A stretch of 64,000 nucleotides of DNA, from contig NZ_FLLQ01000003.1 of the NCBI RefSeq assembly GCF_900088415.1, positions 62,001 to 126,000 on the forward strand, written 5' to 3'. The position numbers were made by a program, and so were the translations under genes. This document shows, one piece after another, positions 59,235-64,000 of this stretch. The DNA comes from Vibrio mediterranei (lineage in GTDB: Bacteria > Pseudomonadota > Gammaproteobacteria > Enterobacterales > Vibrionaceae). Under the pieces are notes generated by a model that was not told where the DNA came from, did no database searches, and worked only from the letters and a program-made list of their open reading frames with translations. The number at the start of each line of letters is the position of its first letter. Position 1 is the first letter of the stretch.

Positions 59235-59837
59235 ATGGCTGACAAACAGAAGCTTTCAGCATTCATGGACGGAGACCTGATCGATGACGCGCTTATTGAG
59301 GCGTTGGAAAAAGATCAGGAGAGCAAAGAAACTTGGCATAATTATCATCTTATTGGTGATGTCATGCGTGGCGATGAGCCACAAAGTTTAGATTGGAATA
59401 TTGCTGAAAGTGTGGCGTCTGCGCTCGAAAACGAGCCAGCGCATACGAGTGATATCGTAATGCCTATCGAGTCACAACCTACGCCTTCACAAGCGAAGCG
59501 CTTATTACCAGCTTGGATAACGCAGTTTGGTCAAGTAGCGGTAGCGGCGTGTGTGTCTTTGGCAGTTATTTTAGGAGTACAGCAGTACTCTGGCCAAGAT
59601 CCAGCACAGCCTGAAGCTGAGCAATTACCTGTTTTGCAGACTATTCCGTTTGCGGGCAGTGCTGAGCCAGTCAGCTTGACACGTGATTCGGTTGCAAAAA
59701 GCTCGAATGAAAGTGTCAACGTGCAAGAACAGCGTCGTCGTATCAACGCATTACTGCAAGATTACGAGTTACAGCTAAGACTAAACAGCGAAGATAATGC
59801 TTCGCACTCTGCTGATACAGAATCGGTAATTGAATGA
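59235..59837 (+). CDS. rseA: Anti-sigma-E factor RseA
   Basis: Inner-membrane anti-sigma factor cleaved by DegS and RseP on stress. The 200-residue protein has the cytoplasmic sigma-binding part (KLSAFMDGDLID, ETWHNYHLIGDVMRG), one membrane span (about 100-117), and a periplasmic tail that binds RseB. Start MADKQKL at 59235 is preferred to the ATG four codons earlier. Overlaps rseB by four bases. Confidence 0.93.
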   Translation: MADKQKLSAFMDGDLIDDALIEALEKDQESKETWHNYHLIGDVMRGDEPQSLDWNIAESVASALENEPAHTSDIVMPIESQPTPSQAKRLLPAWITQFGQVAVAACVSLAVILGVQQYSGQDPAQPEAEQLPVLQTIPFAGSAEPVSLTRDSVAKSSNESVNVQEQRRRINALLQDYELQLRLNSEDNASHSADTESVIE

Positions 59838-60814
59838 AAAAATTTCTGACCAGTTCATTATTGCTGTTCAGTTTATTTGGTACCCAAGCCTTTGCAGAAG
59901 AAGAGTCTTCTGCGGAGGCTTTGTTGCATCAAATGAACGATGCCAGCCAGCAATTGAATTATGAACTGTCCTACATCCTTATCAAAAAGAACAGCATAGA
60001 GCCGTTACTTTACCGACACGCGAAAAGCGATACTCAACAATTAGCCCATCTTGTTTATCTAAGTGGTCCAGTAAGAGAAGTGATTCGACGTGGTAATGAA
60101 GTCAGTTACATCGAACCGGGTGTCGATCCGTTCACGATTGAATCTGGCAAGATGGTGGCTCCGTTGATGCCTTTACTCAACAGTGATGTAAAGCAGCTGA
60201 GTGAATACTATGATTACGTTCGAGTAGGTCGTGCTCGTGAAGCGGGAGCGCCAACACAAGTATTTAGAGTCGTTCCAAAAGATGGACTGCGTTACTCTTA
60301 TGTATTGTGGGTGGATGAAAAGAGCAAGCTTCCGTTACGTGCTGATCTATTGGATCGTGACGGTGAAATCTTAGAGCAGTACCGTGTGATCTCATATGCG
60401 GTGAATGATCATATTGCCACAATGTTGAGCTCGCTTGATGACGTGCAGCTTCCGGCGGTTCTATCACTACCGAAAGGTAATATTGAGCAAACATTTTGGC
60501 ATGTGGGTTGGGTTCCCAATGGTTTTCAACCTAAAGATCTTAATCGCTACCGTATGCTAGCAACTGAAGATGTGGTTGAGAGCCAAATGTTCACTGATGG
60601 TTTGTTCAGCTTTTCGGTCTATATCTCTGATCGTGATAGTAATTCTCTAAAAGGTCAGTTGATCCGCCAAGGTCGACGTACGGTTCATAGCATTGTTCTT
60701 AATGACAAACAAATTTCAGTCGTTGGTGATATCCCTCCTGCCACAGCGCAGCGTATTGCACAATCTGTTACACTTAACAAAGTAAATAAGGCAGATGAAG
60801 GCATTACCCCATGA
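59834..60814 (+). CDS. rseB: Sigma-E regulatory protein RseB
   Basis: Periplasmic sensor that shields RseA from DegS and responds to lipopolysaccharide. Signal peptide about residues 1-21 (ending QAFA). The large lipoprotein-like domain has YELSYILIKKNSIEPLLYRHA and GPVREVIRRGNEVSYIEPG. The smaller C-terminal domain has WVPNGF and GQLIRQGRRTVHSIV. ATGA overlap with rseA and rseC indicates coupled translation. Confidence 0.94.
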   Translation: MKKFLTSSLLLFSLFGTQAFAEEESSAEALLHQMNDASQQLNYELSYILIKKNSIEPLLYRHAKSDTQQLAHLVYLSGPVREVIRRGNEVSYIEPGVDPFTIESGKMVAPLMPLLNSDVKQLSEYYDYVRVGRAREAGAPTQVFRVVPKDGLRYSYVLWVDEKSKLPLRADLLDRDGEILEQYRVISYAVNDHIATMLSSLDDVQLPAVLSLPKGNIEQTFWHVGWVPNGFQPKDLNRYRMLATEDVVESQMFTDGLFSFSVYISDRDSNSLKGQLIRQGRRTVHSIVLNDKQISVVGDIPPATAQRIAQSVTLNKVNKADEGITP

Positions 60815-61281
60815 TGACCGCACTCGCGACGGTGACCTCGGTTGAACCCCAAGGTCACCAGCTCCACGTTGAACTAAGCTGTGATCAGCAAACCAGTTGT
60901 AGCTCCTGCCAGTCAAAGAGCAGTTGTGGTACTGGTATTGTTAGTAAAGCAGTGGGTAAGAAACAGCTTCATTGGCAGCTTGCTACGTCTAAACCTGTAA
61001 AGGCAGGCGATGTGGTTGAAATTGCGTTTCCGGAAAAGAGCTTACTTCAATCCGCAGCGTTGATTTACCTATTACCACTGCTGTTTTTGTTCATTGGAGC
61101 TATTGTGGGTCAAATGTGGTTAGCGCCATTATTGAGTGCTGGTGAGCTGGTGGTCATACTGACTTCAGCGTGTTTTGCTTTTATTGGCTTTAGGTTAGCC
61201 AAAAAGTGGGTTACCCCAATGGAGCGAGCTTCTTTCCAGCAAGTGAAGTTGGTCAGAGTGCTTGGTGAGTCGATTCTCTAG
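60811..61281 (+). CDS. rseC: SoxR-reducing / sigma-E positive regulator RseC
   Basis: The 156-residue inner membrane protein has an N-terminal cysteine cluster (SCDQQTSCSSCQSKSSCG, about residues 23-40) and two membrane segments (about 86-107 and 112-133). In E. coli it helps reduce SoxR and mildly favours sigma-E activity. Overlaps rseB by four bases; last gene of the operon. Confidence 0.92.
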   Translation: MMTALATVTSVEPQGHQLHVELSCDQQTSCSSCQSKSSCGTGIVSKAVGKKQLHWQLATSKPVKAGDVVEIAFPEKSLLQSAALIYLLPLLFLFIGAIVGQMWLAPLLSAGELVVILTSACFAFIGFRLAKKWVTPMERASFQQVKLVRVLGESIL

Positions 61282-61405
61282 CCCATTGTCTAAATAAGGT
61301 GCGAACCGCATCGAAATTGGGTAGAATCTGCCAACTTAATTGAAATGCGCGTTTTTTCCGCATTTTCTATTCCTTTTTGTTTAAGAGTTTAGCTACATCA
61401 AATCT

Positions 61406-63199
61406 ATGAAGCACATTCGTAACTTTTCGATTATCGCCCACATCGACCATGGTAAATCAACCTTGTCGGACCGTTTGATCCAGGTTTGCGGCGGCTTAAG
61501 CGACCGTGAAATGGCGGCCCAGGTTCTTGATTCTATGGACCTAGAGCGTGAGCGCGGTATTACCATCAAAGCTCAGAGTGTTACTCTGGATTACACGGCG
61601 AAAGATGGGGAAACCTATCAGCTAAACTTTATCGATACTCCAGGGCACGTAGACTTCTCGTATGAAGTATCTCGTTCTCTAGCCGCTTGTGAAGGTGCGC
61701 TTCTTGTTGTTGATGCGGGCCAGGGTGTGGAAGCACAAACGCTGGCGAACTGCTACACAGCCATTGAAATGGAGCTAGAAGTTGTTCCGGTATTGAACAA
61801 AATCGACCTACCTGCTGCCGAACCAGAGCGTGTCGCTGAAGAGATCGAAGAAATTGTTGGTATCGACGCAATGGAAGCAGTGCGTTGTTCAGCAAAAACA
61901 GGCCTTGGTGTTGACGATGTTCTAGAAGAAATCGTCAAAGCGATTCCTGCGCCAGAAGGCGATCCAGAAGCGCCACTTCAAGCACTCATTATTGACTCTT
62001 GGTTTGATAACTACCTTGGCGTAGTTTCTTTGGTTCGTATTAAAAACGGTAAACTGAAGAAAAACGACAAGATCAAAGTGATGAGTACTGGTCAAGTTTG
62101 GGGGGTAGACCGTTTAGGTATCTTCACACCAAAACAGATCGATACGACAGAGCTCAACACTGGTGAAGTAGGTTGGGTTGTTTGTGGTATTAAAGACATT
62201 TTAGGTGCACCAGTAGGTGATACGCTGACTACCGCGAAAAACGGTTGTGAACAAGCGTTGCCTGGTTTCCAAAAAGTGAAACCACAGGTTTATGCAGGCC
62301 TGTTCCCAGTCTCCTCTGACGATTATGAGAACTTCCGTGATGCACTTGGTAAGCTAAGTCTAAACGACGCATCTCTATTCTACGAGCCAGAGAGCTCAGC
62401 AGCACTTGGTTTTGGTTTTCGTTGTGGCTTCTTGGGTATGCTTCACATGGAAATCATCCAAGAGCGTCTAGAGCGTGAATACGATTTGGATCTGATTACA
62501 ACAGCTCCTACCGTAGTCTACGAAGTAGAGAAAACCGACGGTTCACTTCACTACGTGGATAGTCCAGCTAAGCTACCGGCTATTAATGATATTGAAGAGA
62601 TCCGTGAGCCAATCGCGCGCTGTAATATCCTAGTGCCGTCTGATTACTTAGGTAACGTCATTACATTATGCGTTGAGAAACGTGGTATGCAAGTGGACAT
62701 GGTTTATCACGGTAATCAAGTTGCGGTGACGTATGACATTCCTATGGCTGAGGTAGTTTTAGACTTTTTCGATCGTCTAAAATCAACGTCTCGTGGATAC
62801 GCATCGTTAGACTACAACTTCCAGCGTTTTGAAGCATCAAACATGGTTCGTGTTGATGTGTTGCTAAACGGTGACACAGTTGATGCGTTGGCGATCATCA
62901 CTCACAAAGACCAATCACAAAGTCGTGGTCGTCAGCTTGTTGAGAAGATGAAAGAGTTTATCCCTCGCCAGATGTTTGATATTGCGATTCAAGCGGCAAT
63001 TGGTAACCACATTATCGCGCGCTCTACCGTTAAGCAGTTACGTAAAAACGTGATTGCAAAGTGTTACGGTGGTGACGTGAGTCGTAAGAAGAAGCTGTTG
63101 AAGAAACAGAAAGAAGGTAAGAAACGTATGAAGCAGATCGGTAACGTCGAGCTGCCACAAGAAGCGTTCCTTGCAATTCTGCACGTTGGCAAAGACTAA
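61406..63199 (+). CDS. lepA: Elongation factor 4 LepA
   Basis: Translational GTPase linked to ribosome assembly and initiation. The 597-residue protein has [11 protein letters not shown] (P loop), [22 protein letters not shown], and NKIDLP. EF-G-like domains follow with [16 protein letters not shown], and the LepA C-terminal domain has [25 protein letters not shown]. No clear Shine-Dalgarno is seen. lepA-lepB order as in E. coli. Confidence 0.97.
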   Translation: MKHIRNFSIIAHIDHGKSTLSDRLIQVCGGLSDREMAAQVLDSMDLERERGITIKAQSVTLDYTAKDGETYQLNFIDTPGHVDFSYEVSRSLAACEGALLVVDAGQGVEAQTLANCYTAIEMELEVVPVLNKIDLPAAEPERVAEEIEEIVGIDAMEAVRCSAKTGLGVDDVLEEIVKAIPAPEGDPEAPLQALIIDSWFDNYLGVVSLVRIKNGKLKKNDKIKVMSTGQVWGVDRLGIFTPKQIDTTELNTGEVGWVVCGIKDILGAPVGDTLTTAKNGCEQALPGFQKVKPQVYAGLFPVSSDDYENFRDALGKLSLNDASLFYEPESSAALGFGFRCGFLGMLHMEIIQERLEREYDLDLITTAPTVVYEVEKTDGSLHYVDSPAKLPAINDIEEIREPIARCNILVPSDYLGNVITLCVEKRGMQVDMVYHGNQVAVTYDIPMAEVVLDFFDRLKSTSRGYASLDYNFQRFEASNMVRVDVLLNGDTVDALAIITHKDQSQSRGRQLVEKMKEFIPRQMFDIAIQAAIGNHIIARSTVKQLRKNVIAKCYGGDVSRKKKLLKKQKEGKKRMKQIGNVELPQEAFLAILHVGKD

Positions 63200-63300
63200 T
63201 TCTTTGTTTTACGACGACATAATTTAAGTTTGAAGTGAAAGTGCCGTTGTGGTGCTTTCACTTTCGTTATTTTTATAGATACGAAAATTAAGGGAATGAA

Positions 63301-64000
63301 ATGGCAAATACCTTCTCATTGATCCTCGTCATCGTGACGTTAGTGACAGGTGTCGTTTGGGTGCTGGATAAGCTCGTATTGAGAAAAAAACGTGAGCAAA
63401 AGCTCGCGGATATCCAAGCTCAAGCTACCCAAATCGATGAAGCAACCGCAAACAAAGCTGTTGCCCCATCATGGTTTGTTGAGAACAGTGTTTCTATTTT
63501 CCCTGTTATCGCCTTTGTTTTGGTATTGCGTTCATTCATTTATGAACCATTCCAAATTCCATCGGGTTCGATGATGCCGACGCTTTTGGTTGGCGACTTC
63601 ATCTTGGTTGAGAAATATGCTTATGGTCTAAAAGATCCAGTATGGCGTACTCAGCTAGTTGAAACCGGTAAACCAGAGCGTGGCGATATTGTGGTGTTTA
63701 AATACCCACCTCAGCCAAGCATCGACTACATCAAGCGTGTCGTTGGCTTACCAGGTGATACTGTTCGATATAGCGCGCGTAAGGATATTTGCATCCAAAC
63801 CAAAGGTACATCAACGTGTAAACCGGTGAAGCTATCCAATGTGGAAGATAGCCCATTTGTACAAAATGGTATCCCTCTGATTCAGATGGATGAAAAGCTG
63901 GGTAAAGTGGAACACCAAATATTGGTTAATCCTTTGCGTCGTGACCGTGTTGACCAGTATCAACCACGTAACGGTGTGAATGAATGGGTGGTTCCAGAAG
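63301..64000 (+). CDS. lepB: Signal peptidase I LepB (3' truncated by window edge)
   Basis: Membrane serine protease that removes signal peptides. The frame is open to the right edge, giving 233 residues of about 300. The first membrane span is about 5-22, a cytoplasmic loop follows, and the second span is about 61-78. The catalytic serine S90 lies in PSGSMMPTLLVGD and the general-base lysine K145 in DYIKRVVGLPGD, as in E. coli. ATG at 63301 has GGGA close upstream. The rest lies outside the window. Confidence 0.95.
   Translation, partial: MANTFSLILVIVTLVTGVVWVLDKLVLRKKREQKLADIQAQATQIDEATANKAVAPSWFVENSVSIFPVIAFVLVLRSFIYEPFQIPSGSMMPTLLVGDFILVEKYAYGLKDPVWRTQLVETGKPERGDIVVFKYPPQPSIDYIKRVVGLPGDTVRYSARKDICIQTKGTSTCKPVKLSNVEDSPFVQNGIPLIQMDEKLGKVEHQILVNPLRRDRVDQYQPRNGVNEWVVPE

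Noticed and set aside
63392..63574. 60-residue frame inside lepB
   Set aside because: Out-of-frame shadow of the LepB N-terminal region, which has the real catalytic serine motif.

Overview
The window is an ordinary stretch of chromosome from a gammaproteobacterium of the family Vibrionaceae, most likely a Vibrio. The evidence is protein-level similarity to remembered Vibrio and E. coli proteins, the alaS-lysC-csrA-tRNA(Ser/Arg)-oadGAB order, a secreted endonuclease I of the Vvn/Dns type, LuxS, and a rpoE-rseABC-lepA-lepB block. No phage, insertion sequence, integron cassette or CRISPR array was seen. Both ends cut genes: murA on the left and lepB on the right. The species cannot be told from what I can see.

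Layout: 1-2.1 kb envelope synthesis (murA, plsC) and ridA. 2.2-6.2 kb is a minus-strand carbamoyl-phosphate neighbourhood: pyrI, pyrB, a short leader peptide with a UTP-type attenuator, argF behind tandem ARG boxes, and arginine deiminase arcA. 6.8-8.1 kb holds rraB and an orphan sugar-binding-domain protein. 8.3-13.2 kb is DNA repair: mutS, pncC, LexA-controlled recA, recX. 13.4-19.0 kb holds alaS, aspartokinase, csrA and eight tRNA genes, four of them in a 153-bp tandem array. 19.4-22.6 kb is the sodium-pumping oxaloacetate decarboxylase oadGAB. 22.8-29.4 kb holds an MDR oxidoreductase, a YqaA membrane protein, an M16 protease lipoprotein, gshA and luxS.

The minus-strand run ruvX-yqgE-gshB-rsmE-endA-sprT-DUF2189-metK fills 29.5-36.0 kb, so both glutathione enzymes (gshA, gshB) and both ends of the SAM/autoinducer-2 cycle (metK, luxS) are here. 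36.3-42.4 kb is central carbon metabolism (tkt, epd, pgk, fbaA). 42.6-50.8 kb follows the E. coli fba-mscS-argO-yggE-argP-rpiA-serA-fau-ssrS(6S RNA)-zapA-ygfB neighbourhood. 50.9-53.3 kb has two ubiquinone hydroxylases (ubiH, ubiI), without the pepP gene that precedes them in E. coli. 54.3-56.6 kb has ybaK, ygfZ, sdhE and ygfX. 56.6-64 kb has nadB, the sigma-E operon rpoE-rseA-rseB-rseC, lepA and the start of lepB.

No clearly new multi-gene system is present. The items most worth a second look are non-coding or small: the pyr leader-peptide attenuator (3.67-3.82 kb), a structured leader before the DUF2189 gene (34.5-34.7 kb), a possible small RNA or 3' UTR with a strong terminator (54.05-54.16 kb), the amplified tRNA-Arg array, and a beta-mannosidase-like binding domain with no catalytic domain (7.3-8.1 kb). 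All functional assignments are by recognition of sequence families from memory; no database search was run.
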